From Isoetes taiwanensis (lineage: Eukaryota > Streptophyta > Lycopodiopsida > Isoetales > Isoetaceae): a stretch of DNA of 64,000 nt. Of the stretch, positions 37,715-51,097 are shown piece by piece. How positions within the stretch are numbered: the stretch's first letter is position 1; each line of letters begins with the position of its first letter. The position numbers and the translations under genes were made by a program. The notes below the pieces were generated by a model that saw only the letters and a list, made by a program, of their open reading frames with translations, was not told where the DNA came from and searched no databases. Location of the stretch: assembly GCA_021234155.1 (NCBI GenBank), contig JAJEKV010000057.1:8896108-8960107 (forward strand). The letters run 5' to 3'.

Positions 37715-40700
37715 CAACAAACTTCTGTGCTTTACAGTGTCGGATTGATTAGGTGGGAGAGCAATTCAGTTAAGAGAAAGCAGAGTAAACAAAGGAACAG
37801 AGGAATCGAAGCAGAGTACAGATTTAATATCCTATTATAATTATTACATATCTAATCATGCCCTGTCATTTTTAATGACTGACGATGCCTTCTTACATAA
37901 ATATTCCATTTAATATTTGCCTATGAATATTATGTATATTGTATTTATTGCATACATATATATAAATCAATATAAGATTATATAGATGGCATGCATGTAA
38001 TTGAACTGAATTCATTTAGAATTCTAACAATTGCGGGTTTACATCCAAGGGGCATGGCTTTCTAAGACTCATACAATATATGAATTCAGAGGAAAGGAGA
38101 ACAAACTACTTATTTCTTAGAAAATGAACTACATAAACAAATAAGAATTGGATAGACAAAATATCTCTAGCAACAATCTTCGAAACATACCATTGTCGTA
38201 TGAGAAACGACGATTTAAACAACATATGTGTTTATTTGACTGAGTCAGACACCAACTATCTCTATAGGAGAAGCCAACTTGGGATATGGATTCAAACGTC
38301 TATTCTCTAAAATGAAGGCGATACACAAAAGAGACCAGAATTTTTAATCTATGCAAGATGAATTCGTAAATTTGAAGGTATTAGTTATCCCATGTGACGC
38401 CTGATATGTTTGTTGCAAGGTGTACTAATGTGGTGAATCATATGGTGACATGTCGTACATCTGGTGCATGTGGTGAATTATGTGGTGAATGATATCACCA
38501 TTTAAACCCTAAAAATTTGACATTCCTTCGCACTTTTGCAAATCTCCCAAGCTCTGCATCACTGTCCTGTGATTCAGCCTCCTTCCTTCATGAAAAGTAC
38601 CCAATGGATCCTATCTGCCATAAAGTTGCCATGTCGGATAACCTTTCTGCTGATCCGGAATTCACTGCTTATGGTGGTTCTTGTGAAACTATCACTTCAG
38701 CCTAACAGAAAGACAGCTCTCTAGATACAAATCGATGTACTACAATCATAGACAAATTGCAGATCTATATGGGTCACTTATTATTCTGTTGGCAGATGAT
38801 GATTATTTCCGTCTACTCTACCTCGGCAACTGCCCTGCTAATGGCTATATCTTTGGGACTGCTGAGCCCTTCAATACCTACTTCAATTCCATCTTTTTCC
38901 ATCATCCATAAGCTTATACTATGGCATTTTGAAGATAGTGATGCTATGCTATGTATTTCCTATAGTGATCTCTCACTATAATTTTCTCATCATGACATAG
39001 TCTTCTCAACCATGTGTGATGAGTTGTACTTGAATCTTTATAATTAATGATAAAACCAACTCTTACTCTGAAAAAGAATTTTTTTTTTAATAGGAAGCTA
39101 AAGATGTTGTGATGTTCGACATATTTATACGGTGTATGTATAAGTATACGGACACGTCACGGGCCGAGGATATGCCATCATGGGGGTATGTAACCTACGG
39201 AATTAACCATAAACGATTAATTTAGCTTTGCTAAATTAATAAGGGTTTAATTAAAGGTTAATTACCTAATTAAGTTAATTAAGCTAATTAATTCATTAGT
39301 TAGGAGACACCTAGCCAAACTCGATTGCCCAAAATGAGGGTGCTAATTTGAAGCAGCAAATTAGATCCCTATCCCAATTTTCCCCAAATCGAACCAAGGA
39401 GCAGAGGGCGGTTGCGCCAAGTCTATTCAAGCATGGAGATTCCGTGCCACCAAAATCCTTTTTAAATTTAGAGTAAGATCAGTTACTTATAGATCTAAAA
39501 TGTTGTGTGCACTGAAGAAATTTTGTCAAATATATCACCTCCTTATTGTGCACATTGGGCATTATTTCAAATCATCACAACAAAGCTAAAGGCCGGGGTA
39601 ATCTTGTTTCTAACTAGTTTCATAGACTTGTTGGTATGGGAAACTTCGAACATTTCTTAGAGAATGGATTTGGATAAATACATAAGAATTGGGCCGAACA
39701 TGTCTATTTGTTTACATTCATAGTATCATTTCAAGTTTTGAGGAGAAGTGCAACAATAGCTGCTTCTATTAAATCATCGAGATTTCTTGAGCATTTATTA
39801 TTCACAAGTTAGATGAATCGGTTGCAAATGTTGCGGACCCAAAGTTAGTAACATTGGTGTCGCCGTCAGTAGGTGAGATTTGTGATCGGACATTGTGACA
39901 TTTGATTTGTTTTGCACAACAACATGTATCGAAAAGGCCGCGGGAATTCTTATACTCTCGACAGACATTCTTTGTACACCAACCTTGCGTAAGAAGAAAG
40001 CATTCTTGATCATATGCGATGTCTTGAAACGAGATATTATTCTCAAGATTCCATAGCTGAGGACGACCAAATAATTCACACAAGCGGTCTTGGCGGAAAT
40101 AACTTCATTCGACTATGATCACCCGACTTTGCCTTGCAACTCTATGCGAACTTTATGCCCTGCAAACATAAGGTAGAAAACATTCATAAAACAAAAAACT
40201 AAGATCCCATATCATGAAATCATTCCATACAAAAAGGCAACTATCATAATGTGTTTAAATGTTTAAAATGTTTAAATGATTTGTTAAACAACTAAATATC
40301 ATTCAAACCCCCCTTTGTGCTAGCATCCTAATACTTGTGTATGCATATAGAATACCCAATAGACCCATTGCTCACTATGATACAATAACCAGATATCCAT
40401 TATAAAAACTGAGAATATATGCCAAATAGTTAATGAAATGTAAAGAATATGTAGAGATTTGAAGCTGTGAAATCACATAGAGGCACGGGATCGCTATATT
40501 TTTCTATCCTATATTACATCAAATCCCTGGCCAGAACTTGTATCCATACAATATCTTTATTGCAGCATATACTCAGTGTGAGTTCAATCTAAGGGAATAC
40601 ACCATCATAACTAGCATCTTTTTTAGAGTTTCCCACAGTTTAGAGTTTCCCACAGTTTCCCACAGAGTACGCTTGAAATTGTATGCAACATATTTAACAG

Positions 40701-40789
40701 CTCTTACCACCAAACCACAGTATTGCAATGGCCACGAAAATGCAAAATAAAAACAAACTCTTCACAAGTAATTCAGATGGAATTTGTAT
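37715..40789. other. Intergenic
   Basis: No supported gene. A palindromic TTAATTAA-rich stretch lies at 39200-39300. A minus frame at 39802-40083 contains several cysteines (TKNVCREY, DTCCCAKQ) but has no acceptor, donor or family match that I could establish. Confidence 0.4.
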
Positions 40790-41505
40790 TTAAAGAAATT
40801 GCGCCTTCGCATATACAAAAACAAAGGTAAGACGTGCATGAAACATTGAGAACGTCGCATGTGCAAGAGCTTCAAATCTACTAACCCGGCATTCCCTTAG
40901 AAGTTCTGCATTGCTTCTAAATTCTCCATCTAATTGAATAGCCTTAGATAATGCTATCTTTGCTCTATCTTCTGAAGTTAGACATTGCTCTAATAACACT
41001 TCTTTTATTACCAGCAATTTTTTCCCTTTCACTTTGTTACTACAATCAAATGCTTCTGAATCTTGAATCACCTTGTCATCATACTCTGCATTTATTGCAC
41101 CATGATCTTTCTCACTATTGTTTCCAGAGAACTTATTCATTCCTGAATGTCAATCGGTCGGTTTACATTTCAAATTTCGTTGTTCTTTTCGATAAGAATG
41201 ACATTGTAACTACTTTCTATTTTGTAACTTATTTAAGTGTTCCATGTCGTCATCTTTTTTTTGCAAAGTCTCACCGGTCTTACGTGCCACCAGTAGAACT
41301 TCGAAAATTGTTTACGAGCTTGAGCATTTCCGTCTTCAATATGGTCCATGTACCGAGGTTCATATTCAACGTGTAAACTCCAAAGCATCGCTATAATAGA
41401 CGCCAACTTTGCCTTCAGCAATATATTCTCCACCTCCAACTTACTGACCCAAGCTATGTCATTCGTAATCCTGCCTTCATATGAACCTTCTCGTCCTCTC
41501 TTCAC
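40790..41505 (-). CDS. Two open frames downstream of the RPA1-like gene, unknown
   Basis: The frames 41505-41233 (MKRGREGSYEGRITND, then SKLEVENILLKAKLASIIAM, coiled-coil-like) and 41140-40790 (LLVIKEVLLEQCLTSEDRAK) lie on the same strand as the RPA1-like gene and the Helitron helicase. No domain is recognised. They may be exons of one gene. If they lie inside the Helitron they could be captured host sequence; that is inference from position only. Confidence 0.3.
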
Positions 41506-41961
41506 TATTCAAGCATACCGGTAATCTTACGCGAATTAGTCTAAAACTAACCTATAATTTACCGGTCTTTTTCTCAAACACGTTATCATACACATCGCCG
41601 TTGACAAATACCACCACTAAATTTACGGTTGTCATGCCATCAATAGATTTATCACTTGTTAAACATCATTTTGGTAACAAATATTAGCAATAAGTTTCAC
41701 GCGTAAGTTTAATCATGGATCTGAGACTGGAATACTATCATCAAATCACTTCATATAAGTACCTCTCGCTATTACTAATTAACCAAAATTTTTGTGTACC
41801 ATGGAAGCGACTTCATAAAAAAACACATAGAGTTTGAGAACAAAATCCCAAACACAAAGACAACTTCACAACAAAAGTCAAAGTTTCTAATAGATGACAT
41901 AATATCAATTTCAAATTAACTACTTACTTAGATCGACCCGACCAGTGAGCTGCGGACTCCT

Positions 41962-44073
41962 TTATGCAAAGCGATAACTATCGTTGTCCTTTGGAGATTC
42001 CAAACTGAACTGATTAAACTCTCCTCCCAATCTCATTTTAGACCTCTTTATTCCGTCTATGACAACCTCAGATTGACTTCCCAATCTATAGTTTGTGACT
42101 TCACGAACCACAACTCTGTGACTCTTGAATCCATTGTATTGCAATGCGAACTACGGCTTAGTCGGAATATTTTGCTAATCCAAAGGTGCTCCATAAAGAG
42201 AGAATAATATTCTTGTTGATTATTCTCCTGCAATCGATAACCTGTTAATTTCTATCACAAAATCATTAGCAGAATCTCACCCCAATCTTATCTTACATTA
42301 TCCACGATTTTTGACATCTCATTTTGCGATGCGCCCTAAGATTTGTTGTCCTTCATTATTGAAGATAGTAACTACAATTTCTCCTGTTGCATCTCCCAAC
42401 GTTGCATGGAATATATACCTGATCATAACAATGACATCACACATCCATTCAAACCAATTGGTAAATCAGAGCTCTCTCACCTCTTTAATGGTTCAATAGC
42501 CGCCCCACATTTCTCGCACCAAAATTCTGATTCTCGCTTACTTACCTTCTTACTGCATCTTAGACATGCCTCATACCACATTGGCTGGTTTGGATCAATA
42601 AACGTTATGCACGCGCGAACATTGAAGTACTCAATCTTCACAAGAAGCAGCTTAGAATAAGCGACTGCAAAAAGCAAGGAATCAACATACCTCATACTAA
42701 CAACCTACCTGCCCATCCCCAACAGAAGGTTGTAATATGTCTGATACAAATGCATGATCATGCAATGTACCTGCTGGCATCGTTGTACACTTATGTCCCT
42801 CTTGCTCATACCTTTAGTCTGATTGAATTAGCATGCTACAATATTTAAAGGGAACTCACGTAACCCATACCATGTACGTAAAGGCGCGTAAGCTTGAGCG
42901 GTGTTTGGATTTAATTCCATCATTGTTTTATTTGTTGTTGACAAGGAGACACCTGCGTAAGACACTATCTAATCAGCAGTTTCAATCAGCAATTTAATTC
43001 AATCAATAGTATTAGTAGAACCTCGGAATTTGCTAGCTCGAACACGAGTCAGTATTACTATTGGGATGTCACACAACATTTGCGACAGCTTCTCTCCTTC
43101 ATTCACAGCAAGATCTCCCCATAGGCTCACATTTACACTTTTTCCACTGGAATATGTTTCCTTTGTTAGAAAATAAAATGCGTGTGTTGTATTCATAAAA
43201 TACCTTTCATCAAGGAGGCTGATGGTGCGTTTTAAAACATCTTGCTTATCATATTTCCCTCTGAGCGGTTTACGACGAGGGTGAGCAAACAATTCCAATG
43301 ACATCTGCAAGCAGGAGAAATTATACAATGTATTCTATCTCAATACCATAACAAACAAATCGGAAAGTATTTCATGTACCAAAGACCACTTTCCCATCAA
43401 GGTACTTGTGCAATTCATCTACTTTTGCAAACTTCTGCTCCATTGAGTTTCCCACCTCCTTGATCCCATCAGCGGCAACTTCAATTATTATTTGTGCATC
43501 AAGCGGTATTTGATAGTCATGGTTTACGGTTGTATATCGTTTGTTCGCAGGTCGAACAACTCCTTTAGAGATGTAATACACCTACATCTCCACAAAGAAC
43601 TTCAACGACTACCTCTATTCATGACATAATCCCCAATTTATGCATCAACCTATAACCTACCTTCATCAACTCAAGTCTATTGTAGAATTTGTCAGCTGCC
43701 TCGTCAAACATTATTGCTTGAATTTCCGTTCCCTGTATATATTAAGACGACTCTCTAAATATTCATAAAGCAAGGGAAGTAAGAATCCAATCAATTCAAA
43801 TTTGCATACATCCTTGTCTCTTAGCTCCACATTAAACAATTTCCCCTTGCCTGGTCTTCGCCTGTTCTCAAACTCTCGTAAAGGTCCTTTCCACATTACT
43901 TTTACTTTAATTGTCCAATTTGCTTGGTAAGGAGTTAATTGAACCAATGGACAAATTGTTCTCCCACTTCCCATGTTTTCAGCACCATTTGTACTGCAAC
44001 ATTTCCTCAAAATAAAAATCTTGGCATACACAGTAGAAGAGATGACATCAAGGGATACCTCATCATCATGCAC
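41962..44073 (-). pseudogene. RPA1-like single-strand DNA-binding protein, Helitron-associated
   Basis: RPA1 is the large subunit of the single-strand DNA-binding complex; many plant Helitrons carry an RPA-like gene. In order the exons give the OB fold A start (VQLTPYQANWTIKVKVMWKG; exon 44073-43810), AIMFDEAADKFYNRLELMK (43732-43661), VYYISKGVVRPANKRYTTV (43581-43380) and the OB fold B part (RTISLLDE, SVNVSLWGDLAVNEGEKL; 43304-43204 and 43160 to about 42995). The OB fold C zinc ribbon follows (CLRCSKKV and FWCEKCG; about 42660-42490), then ATLGDATGEIVVTIFNN (ending near 42326) and a C-terminal piece ending at 41962. GT..AG introns separate them. Breaks: a frameshift near 43280 (DVIGIV and RKPLRGKY are in different frames) and a TGA after the GRIAK motif. 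The N-terminal protein-binding domain of cellular RPA1 is absent. It begins about 120 bases after the helicase stop on the same strand. Confidence 0.8.
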
Positions 44074-44194
44074 ACACGAAGAGCTCAGCCACGAGAATTA
44101 CCTAGCTGCTGCGAACACAACGAACACACTTTTTCAGAACACAATTAAAGTTATCAAAACTCCATCACAAATAATGGCGAAAAAAAATTACCAA

Positions 44195-47100
44195 CTATTC
44201 AAGCAATTCTCTAAAAACAACATTTCTAGTCGTTACAGATGCCAATTCCTCGTTCTGTAGGATCAGCGCATCTTCTCTACTTCGTATTCTTGTCAATGCC
44301 GTGTACAATTGCCCATGAGCAAACACATTCGTTCGCAAATCCAGGACTATTTTATCTAATGTTAGGCCAAGACAAGCGTGGAATGTCGCGTTGAGTATGC
44401 CGGCTTGGCTTGGCGGTGGCGTCTATGTCTTGTAAAAGAGGCGTATTTGTTGGTGGAAAAAATCTGCCCGACAAATCGCATGTATATTTTACGAGCTCGT
44501 GTCCTCATGTCCAAGAAGCGGACAGTCCACAAATCACATTTGTGCATTTCGTGTATAACAACTCTAGCATTCTTCACAAGCCCTTTACTCGCATCCAACA
44601 ATCTCATAATTTGACACACGACTCCTACTTTAAGACAAAGCGTGTGTTTGGGCAATTAAGTCGGGTGATCATAACTATGAAGAAACTCATTTTCAGCAAA
44701 GGCGGCTTGTGTGAATTACCTGGTCACTTTCACTTATAGAATCACGAGAATAATATCTCTTTTCGGACACGGCATACGATCAAGAATAGACACATTAAAC
44801 TCATCCACATGCACATTTAATGGAGATAAAAATGCTCTTCTTTCACACAAAGTTGGTCTACAAACAATATCTGCTTAGGGTATAAGAATTCCCGTGCCTC
44901 TTCCATAGATGTTGTTGTGGAAAACAAATCAAATGTCACAACATCGATTGCCAATTCTCACCTATGGGCGACACTAGTGTTATTAACTCACGGGTCGCGG
45001 CATTTCTAACCGATACATCTAACTTGTGAATAATAAATGCTCTCCAAATCTCGGATGATTTAATAGAAGCGACTCTTGTTGCACTTCTCCCGCTTTTTGG
45101 TACTATGGGCTATATCGCCTAAAATTAAGCTGCTGACCACAAAACATTTTCCTCCAAATGGAACATCATTTCTACACAATTCTGTAGAATCACACTTGCT
45201 GATTCAATCGCGACTCTATTTGCCATCATAAATTCATCCCAAATGATTAAATGGCATTCAATCGGCAAGCTTCGCTTTCTCGGGGGCGTGGCCTCAATAG
45301 TCGAGTGTGCACGGCAACACTATTCTCGATTCATAGGAATTTGAAACAATGAGTGCGCAGTTTTCCCTCCTGGGTATAACAGGCCAGCCAATGCAGTTGT
45401 TGCACAGGGCAAAACAATCAACTGGGACCCTCTGATTAACAAACATATAGCATTGAGTAGGAAAGTCTTACCTGTACCAGCTTTCCCATCAATAAACATG
45501 TGTCTTTTATCCACGGCCCATGCAGATCTTACGAACATAATCATATATTTGTCCTTGATTCACGTTCATCTTATCACGCATCTTTTTTTACTCTTCTATG
45601 TAAGATCTATAGTGAGGAAACTTTGACAACTCTTGCAACACTAGCTGTGACCGAATGTGGATTTCAGGCAGCCCAAAACCAGCAACACTAGAGCCATGTT
45701 GCACAAGCACATTTTCAATGCACAAAAGAGCTTGCTGCTCTGCAAGCAAAGTGCCTGTCTCTGAAATATCATAGAAGTCCTTTATCAGCTCATCATGAAA
45801 ATTCGACCACAACTCACTTGCCGGAGCGCCATCAAGGATAAGCAATGCAAAAAGGAAACGCAACTGCGACGGCGTTTGCAACGCCAACACTGCCTCTTGC
45901 ATTGTCACAACCGGCTCTGATCTATCATGCAATAAACCCATAACAGTTACCACTTCTTGATAGGTATCATAGGTAGTCCCATTATACTTCTTTAAGTCTT
46001 CCCAACACCTCATTTGGAGTATGCGTGACAATCGTCATAAATAGAATAGCTCCCCCTCCGCATTGGCATCACCAACCTTATTCTACAAATAAGGGTTTGC
46101 TTACTTCTCTTCCGAACTATGTTCCTAGGAAGCTGCGGCCTAGCTAGTTCAAGGTGATCACCATCAGTATACGTTCTATCTCTACAGGATACAAAGCTGT
46201 ACTGTTCATAGTACTGAAGATAGGTTAGCTCCGAGAATTCTATAGCAGGAGGCCTCAAGAAATAACGATCAAGCAACGAAGCGCTGTTGGGCCTCCTATA
46301 TGATCTACTCGTTCTTTGTTGACGATGAAGTGGAAGATACTTAACACCAGGATACTTTTCTATGACATGAAACTTTAGTATTCGCCATCCTGCCTCAGTT
46401 GACGATAGATACCTTGCACTTTGGCAATCACGTATCTCATCATCAAATTGTCGTTCACGATCAATTCGATACTCCACCTTGTCAAAACCTTTATAAATAT
46501 AGCTGTATAGATACATGAAGATATGAACAGTCGAAGCAACATCAACATTGATATGACAATCAAACTGCTTTAACAGGAAAGGTGAGTATGACACAACATA
46601 TCTATCTTCAACTTTCCTTCTTCGATACTGCACATAACCCTTCGAGTCCAAATGTGTTCTTGTAGTCAAGTCTCGAGGATAATGCCAACAACATGCCCCA
46701 TCCTTAGAGCATCGTTCAGAGTGATTGTGCACCATATATTTTCGTACCATTTGAGCAAGCACCTCATCATTTTCTGGAATCTCAGCGGATATTAGCAAGT
46801 CAATAACCTCAAATGGAATCTCATGTTCTGTTTTAAGTACAATATGGCCATGAGGCAGCCCACGTTTCTGGAATTCTATAACATGGATCATATCATAAGC
46901 GGACCAACATAAGAACGCAAGAAATTCTTCAAAGATTGGAAATGAGCATGGAATGATCGACAACAATAATTGGCACATCTGCAGCCGTTTGCCCAGCGCT
47001 AACTTCTTGCCTTGATCTCTGGCCAATCGGATTAAGTAGTCATTGTAATAAGCGGGCTAGGAGGCCCCTTCACTCTTGCAAGAGCTAACGCATCTGCAAT

Positions 47101-48433
47101 CTGGACCGAGCACCTTTGCCTAGAACCAATAAAAGGCGAAGGGGGCGGCCGTGGACATCTTGCCCACCACGGTTCTCAATAAAATCATCATCCTCCTCAA
47201 CATTTGAATCGTCAACCATAGACCTCGACCTCTCATATCCATTAGTTGCCAAGAAATTCAGCCTTTCTTCTTGACCCTAGAATATATATCCACAAGGTAT
47301 TCACGAAGTCGGGACGCCCCCTAGCTGAAGAAACCGCACCTCATGAAGCAAAGCGTGACCTATACCAATCCCTGCGACATCTGGCTGGTCATTATCGAGG
47401 GAACCATCCCGCCGTTCCAGCTAGAAATATAAGCGGGTATTGCAAAGGGTTCATATTGCCCGATCCGGTATATTCATAAAACTGGTCGTTGATCTTGGTG
47501 AAGCCAAAAACCGCTATTCTTGGATTAATTGTGGTGAGTTATTTGTATGCACTATGGCAACAACTTCATCACTTTCATAATCTGGCCCATTCAATGTCAA
47601 GAACACGGACTCCAAACGCATTTGCTTCACTTTCGCCTTATCATATGACGGATGGGATTAACGACCTCTAGAGTCGCCGCTATTCGCGTCACCCATGCAA
47701 CGGGCAATAACTTCCTTTTCGCAACCCGCTCTCTCTCACTATTGTCATGAATATACCAATGCAATGGCTGGCCGGGTTTTGGCGTAGGATGTATTTTATG
47801 GTATGTCCTACCCATCAAAGCAACCGAGGATGGCATCCCTAACTGCACAAACTCTTCACCGGCAACACCAAGCCCGGTGAAGGCAAGCGGATGGTTTAAT
47901 GCGACTCTTCGCACTAAATCCTGCTTCCTCATAAACATCCGATCAGCGAACTAGGCAATTCGGGTAGCTTTGGTAAGATCGCCGTCGCGATTACAGCGAA
48001 GGTTTGACTCTCACCGGGCAATAACGCAATGCGACAATGCACACAAAAATCGTTTCCACATGAATTCACTAGCGGATGGAATAGGGCGAGCTTGCATCTT
48101 TAGTACACGCCGTTGCCAATGTATAACCGCCATGCTCGCCCACGGTCACCCGCCGAGCACTCTCCACATCTCTTGGCATCTGCTGCCCCCTCACACCCTC
48201 CTCCTCGGTATGCCTCCCACCCAATCCCCCACCCGATAACCACCCGAACCCCTTCTCCGCTGCCTCAACTCATCTCTCCTCTCACGAGACAAACTGCGCC
48301 GCCATCTCCGCCTAGACTCATTTTGCCTCAATCTTCTAAGCTCATCAGCAGAGTATGTCTGACTTGGATCAATCTCTACTCTAGGCCTTGGCATTGCAAC
48401 CTCAGACTCCAATCCTTTGGAACACGCATACAC
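44195..48433 (-). pseudogene. Helitron Rep-helicase (HUH nuclease plus Pif1-type helicase), decayed
   Basis: Helitrons move by rolling-circle replication with this protein. N-terminal basic repeats (SADELRRLRQNESRRRW) start near 48433. A possible metal-binding stretch (FCVHCRIALLPGE) lies near 48040, and the Helitron N-terminal block (NHPLAFTGLGVAGEEF) at 47938-47627. NPLQYPLIFLAG near 47440 follows. The nuclease core at 47026-46010 has the HUH motif in KRGLPHGHIVL and the tyrosine motif in YLYSYIYKGFDK. The helicase part shows PSQLRFLFALLILDGAPASE, the Walker A GKAGTGKT (about 45480), IIWDEF (Walker B), the motif near LKVGVVCQIMRLLD and motif VI GQLYTALTRI, ending at a TAG at 44195. Breaks include many stops at 47.05-47.6 kb, a frameshift near 46085, an in-frame TGA at about 46040, a stop near 45588 and a frameshift near 45535. 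It is not functional as read. Confidence 0.9.
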
Positions 48434-48439
48434 ACAAAA

Positions 48440-50705
48440 ATATTCAACCTACTACCTGCTACCCAAATCCTAGAATACTTAATACACCAGCAGACTCACC
48501 AACACAACCTTACTTATCACAATCCAAAAATACCATAACCTTACCAGACAACGTAGATGACAGCCACCCAGCCACCCTCCCACGCACGGCACGCTCCCAA
48601 ATCCACTCACGAAACCCTCCAAGCCCTCCCCTGCACATACAAAGTAACATCAACAGCAAACAAACTACTCAACATATAAATAGTCCCCGTAAATTTAAGG
48701 CATCACAAATTTAAGTAAATTTCAAGAAGTGCATAATTTTATCTACTTCAAGAACCATTGCACATACGAACCGTTAGTTTTTATACCAAAATCTACATGA
48801 TCTCATCAAGTAGCTACAAAACTATGACCAGGCATTGAGATTTGCTCCTTTACAATGATAGAAGGCCCATGTTTTTGCAAAGCAAGGTCTCCAAACAGAA
48901 GTGGAGTCTATATTCATCACTCATACACTTTCGGATCTTAATCCCATCTCACATCTTTGCCCAATTACAAATCCGCTAGTCAACTACACCGCTTCTTAGT
49001 CCGTTGCTTTCATCTTTCAACTTAAAAAATCAAGCAGAAATATCTATTCTGGCCACTCTTAAACTCAACCGTGGTGTCAGCATGGATTTGTAGCTTTGAA
49101 ATGGACACATTGCCCATCATTGTAAGCCAAATTTGCATACCATCTGCACCTATACTCATTTCGCCTCAATCTTCTAAGCTCATCAACAAAGATGTTAAAC
49201 AGGAGAACTTGAAGATCATTACTCCTTTGTAATCTGCATAAACTCTCATATAATCCTTCGAATCTGGTAAGTAGATCAATTCTATAATTAAGTTTCAAAC
49301 TTTCACTACTTCCAAATATACGAAAATATTAAACAGGACAACTTGACAACCATATGAAGGAAATCCGTAACCAATATGGGAAGTTCCACGATCACTCAAT
49401 CAGACTCCTTAAGGAACTACTTACAAACACACCAGATTCACTTCTGCACAATTCCCTCTTTTTTTTCCCCTTTCTTATGAAAATGTGATAGAACAGCACT
49501 AACATATTTTTTTGGCATCATAGTATATGCCACCCATATATCCAACACATCTGCCTACACTAATTCTTCACAAGAAACACTATGCACTCGAATTAGAACA
49601 TAGCATGTGCTTGAAGATCATTACTTCTTCGTAATCTGCATAAACTCTCATATAATCCTTCGAATCTAGTAAGTAATTGAATTTTGTTGATTATCAGCTG
49701 CATGTCCACAATTTCAATGCAATCTTACGAACAACTTTCTTTCTCTTTAGCATTCACAAATTTAACTAACTTCCAAGCTTCCTGCAATGTCATCTACCCC
49801 ACTAGTCTATATTTCTATGCCAGTTATCACAAAAGAGCCCAACAAAACCCTGCAACACTAAAACACACACCCATTTAAGAAGCCACAACCTACTACCTAC
49901 TACAAATATCCAACCTACTACCTGCTACCCAAATCCTAGAATGTTTAACACACCAGCAAACTCACCAGGACAACCTTCCACTGCACGTCACGCTTCCAAT
50001 ACCACTCACGAAACCTTATTCTCGAATCCGTATCCTGCACATACAAAGCAACACCAACATCAAACAAACTGCTCAATATATAAATAATCCCCTTAAATTT
50101 AAGCCCTCACAATTTTATAACTAAGTTTCAAACTTTCACTACTTCCAAATATACAAAGATATTAAACAGGAGAACTTGAAGATCATTACTCCTTTGTAAT
50201 CTGCATAAACTCTCATATAATCCTTCGAATCTGGTAACTAGATCAATTCTATAATTAAGTTTCAAACTTTCACTACTTCCAAATATACGAGAATATTAAA
50301 CAGGACAACTTGACAACCATATGAAAGAAATCCGTAACCAATATGGGAAGTTTCACGATTACTCAATCAGACTCCGTAAGGAAGTACTTACAAACACACC
50401 AGATTCACTTCTGCACAATTCCCTCTTTTTTTTCCCATTTCTTATGAAAATGTGATACAACAGCACCAACATATTTTTTTGGCATCATAGTATATGCCAC
50501 CCATATATCCCACACATCTGCCTACACTAATTCTTCCCAGGAAACACTATGCACTCGAATTAGAAGATAGCATGTGCTTGAAGATCATTACTCCTTTGTA
50601 ATCTGCATAAACTCTCATATAATCCTTCGAATAAGTAGATCATCTCAATACTCCTTAATTGAATTTTGTTGATCATCAGCTGCATGTCCACAATTTCAAT
50701 GCAAT
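48440..50705. repeat. Nested duplications upstream of the Helitron
   Basis: A segment of roughly 550-700 bp starting with AAACAGGAGAACTTGAAGAT occurs at 49190 and again at 50160, about 970 bp apart. Within each, the block CATAAACTCTCATATAATCC is itself repeated (near 49240 and 49635; near 50205 and 50605). CTACCTGCTACCCAAATCCTA occurs near 48450 and 49920. A minus frame at 49298-49077 repeats the DELRRLR motif of the Helitron N-terminus, so at least part of this DNA is duplicated Helitron sequence. No intact gene. Confidence 0.75.
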
Positions 50706-51097
50706 CTTACCAACAGCTTTCCTTCTCTTTAGCTTGTCTGCTAGCAGCCTCTGCAAACAATAATGAGTAACAAAAAGCAATTTTTGCAACCAAGGCATCA
50801 CTATTAGAAGTCTAGTTTGGGAAAGATGATTTTTATGCACCTTGGGTCGATACATGTCCGTACAATTGAACAATAGCAAAAGAACTGGATGTAAAGCACA
50901 AAAGCAAACCTGCCTCAATGTAGGTCAGTCCAAACTGCAAACAACAACACGATGTGATGTTCTTGAATAGCTCCAAACAACACAAACACAACATACTGTT
51001 GGGCTTTATGATTATTGTTTACTTCAGGGATGACGGGAATGTCACGTGGAGGTGATGCATTGGGGGCTTCTATAACCTGCATGAATACCCGTAAGTG

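Noticed and set aside
39802-40083. Cys-rich minus-strand frame as a secreted peptide gene
   Set aside because: No signal peptide, no promoter, and the cysteine spacing matches no family that I can name.
48113-48714. Pro/Thr-rich plus-strand frames
   Set aside because: Antisense of the Arg-rich Helitron N-terminus and of low-complexity CCA/CA-rich DNA; no family match.
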